DNA of 32,087 bases from positions 1 through 32,087 of the forward strand of contig JAGWGC010000007.1 of NCBI GenBank assembly GCA_028867615.1, read 5' to 3'. Each line of letters begins with the position of its first letter. Within the stretch, counting starts at the first letter, position 1. The stretch is from Nitrososphaerota archaeon. GTDB lineage: Archaea; Thermoproteota; Nitrososphaeria; Nitrososphaerales; Nitrosopumilaceae. Of this stretch, positions 14,346 to 22,228 are shown one piece after another. The notes under the pieces are model-generated. The model saw only the letters and a list, made by a program, of their open reading frames with translations, had not been told where the DNA came from and did no database searches. The position numbers and the translations under genes are program-made.

Positions 14346-15030
14346 TATTTTCACCATCTGATACCCCAAGCATGGATTTGACTCTTTCAGTCAAGTTCGG
14401 CGTATGCGCAAGGGCATCAATCATTTTCACTGCTTCTACTGCCTTTAATAATCCCTCGGAATCCTCACAGGATATTACTATCCATCCATTTTGACCTATT
14501 GTTATAATTGCTTTAGTAGCCATCTCTATTGTTTGAATCATAGAACCGCGTTTACCAATCAGTCTAGGTACTTTGCTTGGTGATATCGTTACTAGCTCAC
14601 CTGATTCAATTTTGCCAAGATCTCTGTCCTGTACTGTAAGAAGAGGATCTCGAGATCTATCAAAATTAGCAATTCTAGTTGCAACCAAATCACCAATATC
14701 GAGTCTTTGTTTTAGTTCATCTTTAGTGGGAGAATAGTCCCTGCCAAAAACATCTTGTGCAGGTAAAAATCCAACAAAACATGAGTTTATGTCAAATTCC
14801 CAAGAAAGTGGCGAAGTCCCAATTACTTTACCAATGACCAAGTCATTTGTCTTTGGCATGTATCCTCCAGTAAGAGGAATCACTTTAACAGAATTTTCAA
14901 AAATTTCAGATATTCCAACGCATGTTGAAATCATTCTATCGCCATCTTGATACACGTTTTGTTCAGGTCGTAAAGGCCCAGTGGCTATCACATCACCTGG
15001 AATAACGTATCTTCTTTTTACATCCATCAT
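14326..15030 (-). CDS. rrp4: Exosome complex RNA-binding cap subunit Rrp4
   Basis: 234 residues. Domain order is an N-terminal beta domain (YVIPGDVIATGPLRP), an S1 domain (about 62-130, with INSCFVGFLPAQDVFGRDY) and a KH domain (about 150-215, with VPRLIGKRGSMIQTIE as the GxxG-type loop). It forms the cap that recruits substrate RNA to the Rrp41/Rrp42 ring. The ATG overlaps the SBDS stop (ATGA), and the 3' end overlaps rrp41, so the three are translationally coupled. Confidence 0.96.
   Translation of the reverse strand: MMDVKRRYVIPGDVIATGPLRPEQNVYQDGDRMISTCVGISEIFENSVKVIPLTGGYMPKTNDLVIGKVIGTSPLSWEFDINSCFVGFLPAQDVFGRDYSPTKDELKQRLDIGDLVATRIANFDRSRDPLLTVQDRDLGKIESGELVTISPSKVPRLIGKRGSMIQTIEMATKAIITIGQNGWIVISCEDSEGLLKAVEAVKMIDALAHTPNLTERVKSMLGVSDGENNDTIND
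14351..14355 (-). promoter_or_regulatory. Shine-Dalgarno GGTGA deciding the rrp41 start
   Basis: GGTGA on the minus strand ends five bases before ATG 14345 and lies inside the rrp4 coding end. It favours this ATG over TTG 14369 and ATG 14357 and shows an internal operon gene using a Shine-Dalgarno, in contrast to the leaderless first genes. Confidence 0.55.
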
Positions 15031-15716
15031 TTTGCAACCTCAATAGAAGCAGTACCCTTCGTTACAGAGCCTAACCTATCCATTACATTTGCCCTTGCCG
15101 CCGCCGGTATATCTAGTATTACTTTAAGTGCACCATTTGCTTGCCATTCTTCTTTTTTCAAAGTTCCAAATGACTTTAAGACAGAGTAAGATTGAGCGGC
15201 AAATTGTGCTGGCACCAAAATTTCAAGAAGCATGTTTTCAGATTTTAATGGAATTATAGAACGAATCTGTTCAATTATTTCTTTGATCTGTTCATCAGTA
15301 TTTTTGAAAGGATCAATTGATACTCTTGCATCGTCCATAGCTTGTTCTATTCTAAGGGGCGGATGTGGCAGATGTGATCTTGGATCCACATATGTTTTGG
15401 AGATAAAATCCACTATCTGTTTACGTTTTTCAGAGACCATTTTTCTTCGTTGATCTGTAGTAAGATTCAGATCTCCTTTCTGAAGCATTATGGTTGCAAC
15501 CGCAGTTGCATCAGTAGTTTTGAATGCCTTCATCAATTTCTCTGTAGACGCTCTAGTACCTTTATTAGAATCAGAGTAAATCTCATCTGAAATCATGATA
15601 CCTGAAATATCCTTTCGCTTGCCTAGCTTGAACTCCAAGGCAGGATCCGGTTTTACCAATATCTCAAATTTTTCGCCTTCTACTGAAAATCTGACAATTG
15701 TTACTTTAGTATCCAT
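15027..15716 (-). CDS. sdo1: Ribosome maturation factor SBDS (SDO1)
   Basis: 229 residues from ATG 15716; the frame also allows ATG 15731. Three domains: the N-terminal FYSH domain (ARF-like VTIVRFSVEGEKFEILVKPD), a central helical domain with QRRKMVSEKRKQIVDFIS and the HPPLRIEQAMDDARVSIDPF segment, and a ferredoxin-like C-terminal domain. SBDS releases the anti-association factor aIF6 from new 50S subunits. The shorter start matches the family N-terminus and a TATA box centred near 15748, which predicts transcription from about 15722. First gene of the exosome operon; psmA, often upstream in other archaea, is absent here. Confidence 0.95.
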   Translation of the reverse strand: MDTKVTIVRFSVEGEKFEILVKPDPALEFKLGKRKDISGIMISDEIYSDSNKGTRASTEKLMKAFKTTDATAVATIMLQKGDLNLTTDQRRKMVSEKRKQIVDFISKTYVDPRSHLPHPPLRIEQAMDDARVSIDPFKNTDEQIKEIIEQIRSIIPLKSENMLLEILVPAQFAAQSYSVLKSFGTLKKEEWQANGALKVILDIPAAARANVMDRLGSVTKGTASIEVAK

Positions 15717-15743
15717 AATTGAGGTAATCATGCTTGGTATTTA

Positions 15744-15752
15744 TCTATAAAG
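15744..15752 (-). promoter_or_regulatory. TATA box of the SBDS-exosome operon
   Basis: CTTTATAGA on the minus strand, centred near 15748. A start site about 26 bases on falls near 15722, just ahead of ATG 15716 and downstream of ATG 15731, so it bears on the start choice. Confidence 0.45.
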
Positions 15753-15801
15753 AAAAACTCGCTAGATTTTTATTTGGAATTTCAGTCCTTTTTCGTAAGA
15801 T

Positions 15802-16437
15802 TTGACTTCTTTAGAGATTGTACAGGAAAGTGGTAACAATATGGTTGTTAAGTTAAAGGGTATACCTGTTCAATATGCTAATGCGCTTAGGCGAATTTGC
15901 TTGGCAGGGATTCCTACATTTTCTGTTGACGATGTTATAATTATCGAAAATTCCTCAGTTCTGCCTGATGAGGGAGTAGCCCACAGGCTTGCAATGATGC
16001 CGCTTAGAACAGATCTTGAAAGATTTGTGGAACCATCAGCATGTGATTGCCACAGTGAACTTGGCTGTAGTCGATGCAGAGTATTGCTCATGCTAGATTC
16101 TGGCAATTCAGATACAACTCGCACTATTACCTCAGCAGAAATCAGCTCAGAGGATGAAATTGTCAAGCCAGTTAGCCCCAATATTCCAATTGTCGCACTG
16201 GCTCCAAGTCAGAAATTAAAAGTAGAGGCATATGCAAGACTAGGCAGAGGTAGCGATCATGCCAAGTGGAATTCCGCTACAGTTTCAGCCCTAACATCTA
16301 CAAATAATCCCGACGAACATATTTTGACCATAGAGACTACAGGTAGCTTGACTCCAAAAGAAGTCCTACGTGCATCCGTTGAAGAACTCGAAAAAAGACT
16401 AGGCGAATTCCAAAAGAATGTAGCTACACTTGATTGA
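15802..16437 (+). CDS. rpoD: DNA-directed RNA polymerase subunit D (Rpo3)
   Basis: 211 residues from TTG. Rpo3 pairs with Rpo11 to nucleate RNA polymerase assembly. Features: YANALRRICLAGIPTFSVDDVIIIENSS in two parts (25-52), HRLAMMPLRTDLERF at 61-75, an insertion with C81-x-C83-x5-C89-x2-C92 (CDCHSELGCSRC), DHAKWN at 152-157, and the C-terminal dimer helix from about 185. The four cysteines sit where yeast Rpb3 has its zinc loop. The iron-sulfur ferredoxin-like domain of Sulfolobus Rpo3 is missing: there is no cysteine after residue 92 and the segment is short. It starts the rpoD-L18e-L13-S9 group, now split by a TnpB remnant. Confidence 0.95.
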   Translation: MTSLEIVQESGNNMVVKLKGIPVQYANALRRICLAGIPTFSVDDVIIIENSSVLPDEGVAHRLAMMPLRTDLERFVEPSACDCHSELGCSRCRVLLMLDSGNSDTTRTITSAEISSEDEIVKPVSPNIPIVALAPSQKLKVEAYARLGRGSDHAKWNSATVSALTSTNNPDEHILTIETTGSLTPKEVLRASVEELEKRLGEFQKNVATLD

Positions 16438-16479
16438 AGCATATATTAGGTCTGTCAAGTTTGCTGCAGATAAATCTCA

Positions 16480-17608
16480 TCACTTGACTGTATCGACTAG
16501 ACAGATTACAGGTTCCCCATTACCAAGTTCTGTCATCGCCGCTTCACTTGCAGCCCCGTTTGGTACGACCCGTGTGCCTCGAAGCAAGATGTTATGAGCA
16601 GCATTGATGTCTCTATCAACACTTCTCTTGCAGGTGAGACAGAATATCGCTCGGTGCTCTTCGGGTACTAGTCTTGACCCACATACCGCACATTTTGAGC
16701 TTGTCCACCTGGTCTGATGTATCGTACCGGCAGACCAACCATCTTGCCTTGTACTCGATCTGTCGTTGTAGTTCATAAAATGACCGAGTTCATCTTTCTT
16801 CTGTATCTTTTTCCTTGACCATTTCCCTTTCTGTACAGTCTGCGTAGTCCCTTGAGATCTTCCATCATGATTCCACAATTTTGCGATACGATCTTCTTTG
16901 ATTCATGATGCAAGATATTGTGAACTCGGTTCTTCTGCAGTCTACCATATTTTTGAAATATCTTGTCTTATTCTGGAATCGTTGCGCCTGAACCTGCTCT
17001 TTACTGTACTATATGAAGTAATTATCTTCTGAATTTTTGATAGATCATGAACAACATATTTTCCTTGAGAATCACATGTAGTTACATTATCCAAGTTTCT
17101 ATCTACACCAATAAAATTAGATGGTCTCTGTTGTGTGACATTTTTAGAGTATGAGATTATCAGCTTGTCATCAGTCATGGTAACATTTCCAAGCTTTGTA
17201 CCCATGATCTTCTCACAAACATATCTTGTCAACTTGATGAAGATATACCTAGTAGGCTCTGTTGGTATTCGGACGGTATCATGTTTGATATCATATAACT
17301 GGTTGTCAAGTATCAGATGATCCTTTGAAATATAGGGTTTCTTGGCATTTGGCTTTTTCTTGTGTCCTTTCATACAGTTTTAGTTTCGAGGCAGCACATT
17401 CTAGTGCACCATAGACATATTTTGAATGGAACTTAGAATCTAGACGCAATTCATGGTACAATTGGTAGTGCAGTTTGTACTTTGATGACAGGTTCTTTTC
17501 TATGCCAACTCGAATTGCCTCGTTTGCACAGTATCTGAAATAATCAAAGATTGGTTCTAGATCGCCTTTTCTGTCATGATATTGCCAAACGCATTGTGTC
17601 ACCTTCAC
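16480..17608 (-). pseudogene. Decayed TnpB (IS200/IS605-family, TnpB-only element)
   Basis: Pieces of one TnpB lie in order on the minus strand in shifted frames. The N-terminal part starts at GTG 17608 and reads to about 17360 (CANEAIRVGIEKNLSSKY). The central part, to 16942, carries the RuvC-I aspartate in FIGVDRNLDN. A third part from about 16946 has the RuvC-II glutamate in IMMEDLKGLRRLYRK. Further shifts within about 16690-16800 separate YELQRQIEYKARW from GLPVRYIRPGG, and the final frame ends at 16480. That frame has the zinc ribbon CAVC...CLTC, DRDINAAHNIL with the third acidic residue, and the usual ASEAAMTELGNGEP tail. At least four frameshifts, so no intact protein. No TnpA is present. 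The element sits opposite in strand to, and splits, a conserved transcription/translation operon. Confidence 0.9.
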
Positions 17609-17611
17609 AGT

Positions 17612-17629
17612 ATTGCCAAAAAGGGCAAT
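17612..17629. repeat. Hairpin beside the TnpB 5' end
   Basis: Arms ATTGCC (17612-17617) and GGCAAT (17624-17629) with a six-base loop lie just outside the tnpB start. IS200/IS605 elements have subterminal hairpins instead of terminal inverted repeats, so this may be the left-end structure. Short; could be chance. Confidence 0.4.
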
Positions 17630-17651
17630 TCACATTAAAATATCTGGCAAT

Positions 17652-17682
17652 TATGACATATCGCGATAACTCGAGTGTCATA
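17652..17682. repeat. Interrupted inverted repeat with central TATCGCGATA palindrome
   Basis: Arms TATGACA (17652-17658) and TGTCATA (17676-17682) flank a 17-base centre that begins with the palindrome TATCGCGATA (17659-17668). It lies directly upstream of the L18e TATA box, so it may be an operator or part of the element's end. Confidence 0.4.
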
Positions 17683-17692
17683 TATTATATAT
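17681..17692 (+). promoter_or_regulatory. TATA box of the rpl18e-rpl13-rps9 genes
   Basis: TATATTATATAT is centred about 32 bases before the L18e ATG, the best TATA-like sequence in the gap. It offers the r-protein genes a promoter independent of rpoD now that the TnpB remnant separates them. Confidence 0.5.
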
Positions 17693-17718
17693 TTGGGTAA
17701 AAGTGGGCGTTATTACAC

Positions 17719-18066
17719 ATGACTAATCAGATTGTCATTCAGATGGTAAAGACCTTGCGCGGAGCTTCAAAGAAAAACAATGCTCCCATATGGGAAAGAT
17801 TAGCAGATCTGGCGTTAAAACCAACCAGAGCAAAAAGAACGATAAACTTGGGTCAACTAGACAAATTTGTGTCCGACAATGATATCATCATAGTTCCAGG
17901 CAAAGTTTTAGGGACTGGAAATCTCTCACATAAAATAACATTATGTTCATTTTCAATATCAACTACTGGCGCAAAAAAAATAACTCAGTCAGGCGGAAAA
18001 ATATCAGACATATCTCAGATCATTAAGGATCACCCAACTGGAAAAGGAGTAAAAATAATTGGCTAA
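17719..18066 (+). CDS. rpl18e: Large-subunit ribosomal protein L18e (eL18)
   Basis: 115 residues, the normal archaeal length. Basic N-terminus with KTLRGASKKNNAPIWERLAD, then NLGQLDKFV, VPGKVLGTGNL and a C-terminal GVKIIG. Structural protein of the 50S subunit. It heads the surviving r-protein group after the TnpB remnant; its stop overlaps the L13 start by eight bases. Confidence 0.95.
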   Translation: MTNQIVIQMVKTLRGASKKNNAPIWERLADLALKPTRAKRTINLGQLDKFVSDNDIIIVPGKVLGTGNLSHKITLCSFSISTTGAKKITQSGGKISDISQIIKDHPTGKGVKIIG

Positions 18067-18541
18067 ACAAGTTACTGAAGTAAAATCATCAGAAAAGAAC
18101 ACGGCATCATCACAAACAATCATAGTTGATGGAACAAACATGATTGCAGGTAGACTTTGTTCCCATGTTGCAAAATTACTCATAAAAGGAAACAGGGTAT
18201 CAATTGTCAATTCTGAAAACATCATGATTTCAGGAGACAGAAAAACAATTATCGAAGAATATAGAAAATTCTTGGAAATTGCCAGCATCAATAATCCTAA
18301 ATTTGGTCCATTCCATCCCCGAAGACCGGACACCATGATAAGCAGAATGGTACGAGGGATGTTACCAAAGAATAAACCATCTGGTAAAACAGCTTTGAAA
18401 AGATTAAGAGCTTATCTCGGTGTACCAAATGAATTAAGATCAAAGAAAACAACACAGTTTGACGATGCTAAAATTAGAAGACCTTCTCCATATTATACAA
18501 CTCTTGGAGAATTAGGCAAAATGGTTGGGTGGCACGAATAA
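18059..18541 (+). CDS. rpl13: Large-subunit ribosomal protein L13 (uL13)
   Basis: 160 residues from a TTG that overlaps the L18e stop; a GGAG lies upstream in the L18e end. Conserved core: IIVDGTNMIAGRLCSHVAK near residues 20-40, FGPFHPRRPD, MVRGMLPKNKPSGKTALKRL (at about 97-116) and the end PSPYYTTLGELGKMVGW. The first 20 residues are an extra polar extension before the family's usual start. Confidence 0.95.
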   Translation: MAKQVTEVKSSEKNTASSQTIIVDGTNMIAGRLCSHVAKLLIKGNRVSIVNSENIMISGDRKTIIEEYRKFLEIASINNPKFGPFHPRRPDTMISRMVRGMLPKNKPSGKTALKRLRAYLGVPNELRSKKTTQFDDAKIRRPSPYYTTLGELGKMVGWHE

Positions 18542-18984
18542 TGGTAAAATTAGAAAGTTATTATGCATCTAGAAAGACCGCACGTGCACATGCATATATC
18601 ACAAAGGGCGTAGGTCGTGTGAGAATTAACAACATTCCAGTAGAAATGGTTCAACAAGAGGTAGCACGAGAAATCATGCTTGGTCCATTGGAGGTTGCGG
18701 GAGATCTCAGGAACAAGATTGACCTTTCAGTAAAGGTCAAAGGTGGAGGTTTTGTCGGACAATCTTATGCAAGCGCAATTGCAATTTCAAGAGCCATGAC
18801 AGGTTGGACAAAGTCTAGAAAAGAACCAAAAGATCATCCACTCACAAGAACCGTAAGAGAAGACCTTAGAAAACGATTGAGCGAATTTGACAAGCACCTG
18901 TTAAGCGGAGATGATAGAAGAAAGGAACCAAAGAAATTTGGAGGTCCTGGTGCCAGAAGAAGAAAACAGAAATCATATAGATAG
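18541..18984 (+). CDS. rps9: Small-subunit ribosomal protein S9 (uS9)
   Basis: 147 residues from ATG 18541, which overlaps the L13 stop (TAATG); a GTG at 18529 would add four residues. Motifs: YYASRKTARAHAYITKG, GRVRINN, VKGGGFVGQSYASAIAISRA (about 68-87), and the basic C-terminus GGPGARRRKQKSYR that reaches the P-site tRNA. Co-operonic with L13, as is nearly universal. Confidence 0.95.
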   Translation: MVKLESYYASRKTARAHAYITKGVGRVRINNIPVEMVQQEVAREIMLGPLEVAGDLRNKIDLSVKVKGGGFVGQSYASAIAISRAMTGWTKSRKEPKDHPLTRTVREDLRKRLSEFDKHLLSGDDRRKEPKKFGGPGARRRKQKSYR

Positions 18985-18986
18985 AT

Positions 18987-19718
18987 TTGAAAGCTGTAAT
19001 TTTGGCAGGAGGCCGCGGAACACGCGGACGGCCATTTACAGATTACATTCCAAAAGCAATGATTCCAGTCAATGGAAGACCACTGGTTTATCACATTGCC
19101 AAGTACCTTTCCAAGTTTGACATAGTCGATGAAATAATCATACTAGGTAACTTTTCAGGCATTGGAAAACAGATAGAGAAATACTTTGAAAATCACATCT
19201 CGTTTAAAAAAACTATAAAATTCATACAAGATTCACAGAGTGGAACAGGAGGAGATCTTGTTCACTTGAGATCATCTCTTGGCAAAAGCAAAGAATTTCT
19301 TTTATGGTTCGTGGATAACTTGTGCCCAGTTGACATAAACAAGATGTATCAGTTTCATAAGGATTCTAAGACATATGCTACAATAGCTGTGAGAAGATAT
19401 AGAAAGGAAGAGACAGGATTTGCCATAGTCAAGAACGGGATAATTCATGAATTCAAGGAAAAACCCATAATTGAATTACAGATGGCAGAGTGCCTGGGAA
19501 TATACATAATAGATTCCAGAATAATCAATACAATAAAGGCCAAAAGACAACGAAAAAAAGATCTGAATCTTTCTTATGATATTTTGCAGCCACTATCCAA
19601 GAGAGGAAAAATTGCGGCATATGATATAGGAAAAATTCAGTGGCTAGACATTGATTCTCCGACACGTGTTGAGAGAAACAAAGAGTTGATTAATTCAATA
19701 ATAAAGAAATTCGACTAG
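18987..19718 (+). CDS. NDP-sugar nucleotidyltransferase
   Basis: 243 residues from TTG, two bases after the S9 stop. The N-terminal signature GGRGTRGRPFTDYIPKAMIP (8-27) is that of sugar-1-phosphate nucleotidyltransferases (glucose-1-P thymidylyl/uridylyl- or mannose-1-P guanylyltransferase type), and K23 is the phosphate-contacting lysine. WFVDNLCPVD near 107-116 holds the metal-binding aspartate. It is shorter than two-domain GlmU/ManC proteins and lacks the left-handed beta-helix. Substrate not predictable; it may supply precursors for surface polysaccharide or glycosylation. Occupies the place after rps9 where rpoN often sits in archaea. Its TAG shares CTAG with the convergent leuD. Confidence 0.88.
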   Translation: MKAVILAGGRGTRGRPFTDYIPKAMIPVNGRPLVYHIAKYLSKFDIVDEIIILGNFSGIGKQIEKYFENHISFKKTIKFIQDSQSGTGGDLVHLRSSLGKSKEFLLWFVDNLCPVDINKMYQFHKDSKTYATIAVRRYRKEETGFAIVKNGIIHEFKEKPIIELQMAECLGIYIIDSRIINTIKAKRQRKKDLNLSYDILQPLSKRGKIAAYDIGKIQWLDIDSPTRVERNKELINSIIKKFD

Positions 19719-20284
19719 ATTTTGTGAGATTTTTCATAGATCGCAATCTTATCTTCGTGTAGCAAGGTCATTGCAATATCATCCAAGCCTTCAAGCAGAA
19801 TTTTTTTCCTATACGGTTCTATGTGAAACAAGATTGGCACATTATCTACCATTAGAGATTGATTCTCCAAGTCTACTTCAATTTCTGATTTTGTTGAGAA
19901 CAATTTTTGCAGAGTTTCATCAGAGACTTGTATCGGAAGAATTCCATTTTTGAAACAATTATTGTAAAAAATATCAGCAAACGATGTAGAAATTATCACC
20001 TTAAAGCCATAGTCATCAAGGGCCCACACTGCATGCTCTCGGCTAGAACCACAACCAAAGTTATCTCTTGCAAGCAAGATCTTAGAGTTTTTGTATGCAG
20101 GATCATTTAAGACAAAATCTTTTCTCGGAGTGCCCTTCTCAAACCTCCAGTCATAAAACAAGTATTGACCAAATCCAGTTCTTTGAATTAGTTTTAGAAA
20201 TTGTTTTGGCACTATCTGATCAGTGTCAACATTTACCTTGTCAAGTGGTGTGGCAATGCTTTTTATTTTTTGGAATGGCTGCAT
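19715..20284 (-). CDS. leuD: 3-isopropylmalate dehydratase small subunit, bacterial type
   Basis: 189 residues, near the 200 of bacterial LeuD. It forms the swivel domain of isopropylmalate isomerase with LeuC for leucine synthesis. Motifs: NVDTDQIVPKQFLKLIQRTG (18-37), the LeuD-specific YDWRF insertion, and [16 protein letters not shown] (74-89), whose loop positions substrate. One base separates it from the leuC stop, so the pair is co-translated. Last gene of a four-gene minus-strand unit. Confidence 0.95.
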   Translation of the reverse strand: MQPFQKIKSIATPLDKVNVDTDQIVPKQFLKLIQRTGFGQYLFYDWRFEKGTPRKDFVLNDPAYKNSKILLARDNFGCGSSREHAVWALDDYGFKVIISTSFADIFYNNCFKNGILPIQVSDETLQKLFSTKSEIEVDLENQSLMVDNVPILFHIEPYRKKILLEGLDDIAMTLLHEDKIAIYEKSHKI

Positions 20285-20285
20285 T

Positions 20286-21698
20286 CTAATTCAAATCCAA
20301 TTCCCGTACATCGACAAAATGTCCATGTATTGCAGCTGCTGCTGCCATTACTGGACTGACAAGATGTGTTCTTCCTCCAGTACCTTGTCGTCCCTCAAAG
20401 TTTCTATTTGAAGTACTTGCGCATCTCTCTCCTGATGCCAGAATATCAGGATTCATGCCAAGACACATGCTACAGCCAGATTCTCTCCATTCAAATCCAG
20501 CATCTTTGAATATTTTATCAAGACCAATCTCTTCTGCGTTTTTCTTTACAAGTTGAGACCCTGGTACCACCATTGCCCGTACTCGTGATGAAACCTTTTT
20601 CCCTTTTACAACTTTTGCCGCCTCCATCAAATCTTCCAATCTTGAATTGGTGCATGAACCAATGAATACTCTGTCAATTGCAATATCAGTAATTGCCATA
20701 CCAGCCTTTAGATTCATGTATTGGAGAGCTTTTTCTGCACCCTTTTCCTCTTCAGAATTTCCTTTTCCGTATTCGTCCGGGAATGGAACAACACCAGTAA
20801 CATCAGTTGTCATTGCAGGGTTTGTACCCCAACTCACTTGAGGAGCAATGTTTTCTGCACTGAGTGTAAAGGATTTGTCAAATCTTGCTCCGCTGTCTGT
20901 TTTCAGGGTTTCACGCCAGAGACTGACATATTCGTCATAATTTTTCGGGGCATATTTTCTTCCTCGGAGATATTGGTATGTCTTTTCATCAGGGGCAATC
21001 AATCCAGCACGTGCTCCTGCCTCAATAGACATATTACAAATGGTCATTCTCTGTTCCATTGTCAATTCAGATATTGTTTCACCACGATATTCAATCACAG
21101 TTCCTGTTCCCCCAGATGTTCCAATTTTTCGAATGATTGAGAGGATGATATCCTTTGCAGTTACAGCATGTGGATTCTTTCTCTTTCCATTAATGTTAAT
21201 TTCAAAAGTTTTTGGTTTTTCCATCATTATACATTGAGTTGCCAATACATGTTCGACATCACTTGTACCTATTCCAAATGCAAGTGCTCCAAAGGCACCA
21301 TGTGTAGATGTATGGCTATCCCCACAGACAATAGTTGTTCCAGGAAGCGTTATCCCCAATTCCGGACCTATAACATGCACTATGCCTTGATTTGGACTGT
21401 GAATGTCAAAGAGAGTAATTCCAAATTCCTTGCAGTTTCTTTCCAGTGCTTTAATTTGAGTTGATGATGTCTGATCTATAATAGGTAATGATCTATCACT
21501 AGTAGGTACATTGTGATCCATGGTGGCAAAAGTAAGATCAGTGCGCCTGACTGTTCTCCCATTGAGGCGTAAACCATCAAAAGCTTGCGGAGATGTAACC
21601 TCGTGAACAAGATGCCTGTCAACATAAAGTAATGATCTTCCATTTTCTTCCACAACAATATGTGAATCCCAAATTTTCTCAAATAACGTCTTTGACAT
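20286..21698 (-). CDS. leuC: 3-isopropylmalate dehydratase large subunit, bacterial type
   Basis: 470 residues, the bacterial LeuC length. The aconitase-type 4Fe-4S ligands are C349 ([10 protein letters not shown]), C409 and C412 ([13 protein letters not shown]). Other signatures: [28 protein letters not shown] from 125, [11 protein letters not shown] and [17 protein letters not shown] near the end. It isomerises 2- to 3-isopropylmalate in leucine synthesis. It lies 47 bp after the archaeal-type pair and directly before leuD. Confidence 0.96.
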   Translation of the reverse strand: MSKTLFEKIWDSHIVVEENGRSLLYVDRHLVHEVTSPQAFDGLRLNGRTVRRTDLTFATMDHNVPTSDRSLPIIDQTSSTQIKALERNCKEFGITLFDIHSPNQGIVHVIGPELGITLPGTTIVCGDSHTSTHGAFGALAFGIGTSDVEHVLATQCIMMEKPKTFEININGKRKNPHAVTAKDIILSIIRKIGTSGGTGTVIEYRGETISELTMEQRMTICNMSIEAGARAGLIAPDEKTYQYLRGRKYAPKNYDEYVSLWRETLKTDSGARFDKSFTLSAENIAPQVSWGTNPAMTTDVTGVVPFPDEYGKGNSEEEKGAEKALQYMNLKAGMAITDIAIDRVFIGSCTNSRLEDLMEAAKVVKGKKVSSRVRAMVVPGSQLVKKNAEEIGLDKIFKDAGFEWRESGCSMCLGMNPDILASGERCASTSNRNFEGRQGTGGRTHLVSPVMAAAAAIHGHFVDVRELDLN

Positions 21699-21745
21699 TT
21701 AGATCATCATAATCAAGATCGAGATATAATAGTATAAGATCCAAA

Positions 21746-22228
21746 CTAGGGTTTGTAATTGAACAATCCGCCGGCTTCTATTATTTTGCCGATTAGTTCT
21801 GGAAAAGGCTTCATTTTGTATATCTTGTTCTTTGTCAGATTTTTAATCTCGTTTGTAGATATGTCAACTTCAAGCAAATCAGTATCAGAGATGTCCTTGT
21901 ACGCGCCCTCATCTATCTCAATTGGGAGTAAAAAGGCTCCATCTACCGCATTTCTGTAAAATATCCTTGCAAAAGACAGGGCCAAAACTGCCTTTATTCC
22001 AGAATAAGATAGTGCAATTGGAGCGTGTTCCCTAGAAGAACCGCATCCAAAGTTTCTTCCTGCAACGATGAAATCACCAGGCTTGACACGCTTGTGAAAG
22101 TCCTTATCCAACCCCTCCATAGCATGTGTTGCCAACTCTGCATAATCATGAATTTTCAGGTAAGGACCTGGTAGGATTACATCAGTATCAATATTGTCAC
22201 GTTCATATTTTATTACAGAGCCCTTCAT
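21746..22228 (-). CDS. Archaeal-type isopropylmalate/homoaconitate dehydratase small subunit
   Basis: 160 residues, the compact archaeal/LysU-like form. [17 protein letters not shown] at 13-29 contains the substrate-selecting loop YLKI (23-26); then [17 protein letters not shown], and [12 protein letters not shown]. In Methanocaldococcus homoaconitase the loop is YLRT, with Arg reading the distal carboxylate, and in its isopropylmalate isomerase YLVY (from memory). A Lys here keeps the charge and favours homoaconitate, hence lysine synthesis by the LysW route, but dual activity is possible. It overlaps its large subunit by four bases (ATGA). Confidence 0.85.
   Translation of the reverse strand: MKGSVIKYERDNIDTDVILPGPYLKIHDYAELATHAMEGLDKDFHKRVKPGDFIVAGRNFGCGSSREHAPIALSYSGIKAVLALSFARIFYRNAVDGAFLLPIEIDEGAYKDISDTDLLEVDISTNEIKNLTKNKIYKMKPFPELIGKIIEAGGLFNYKP

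Noticed and set aside
14346-14369. Extended rrp41 N-terminus from TTG 14369
   Set aside because: Gives a longer overlap with rrp4 and lacks the GGTGA spacing that supports ATG 14345.
16438-16490. Intact right end and guide RNA of the TnpB element
   Set aside because: Only a weak GTCAAG/CTTGAC pairing is visible; the element boundary cannot be placed from this window.
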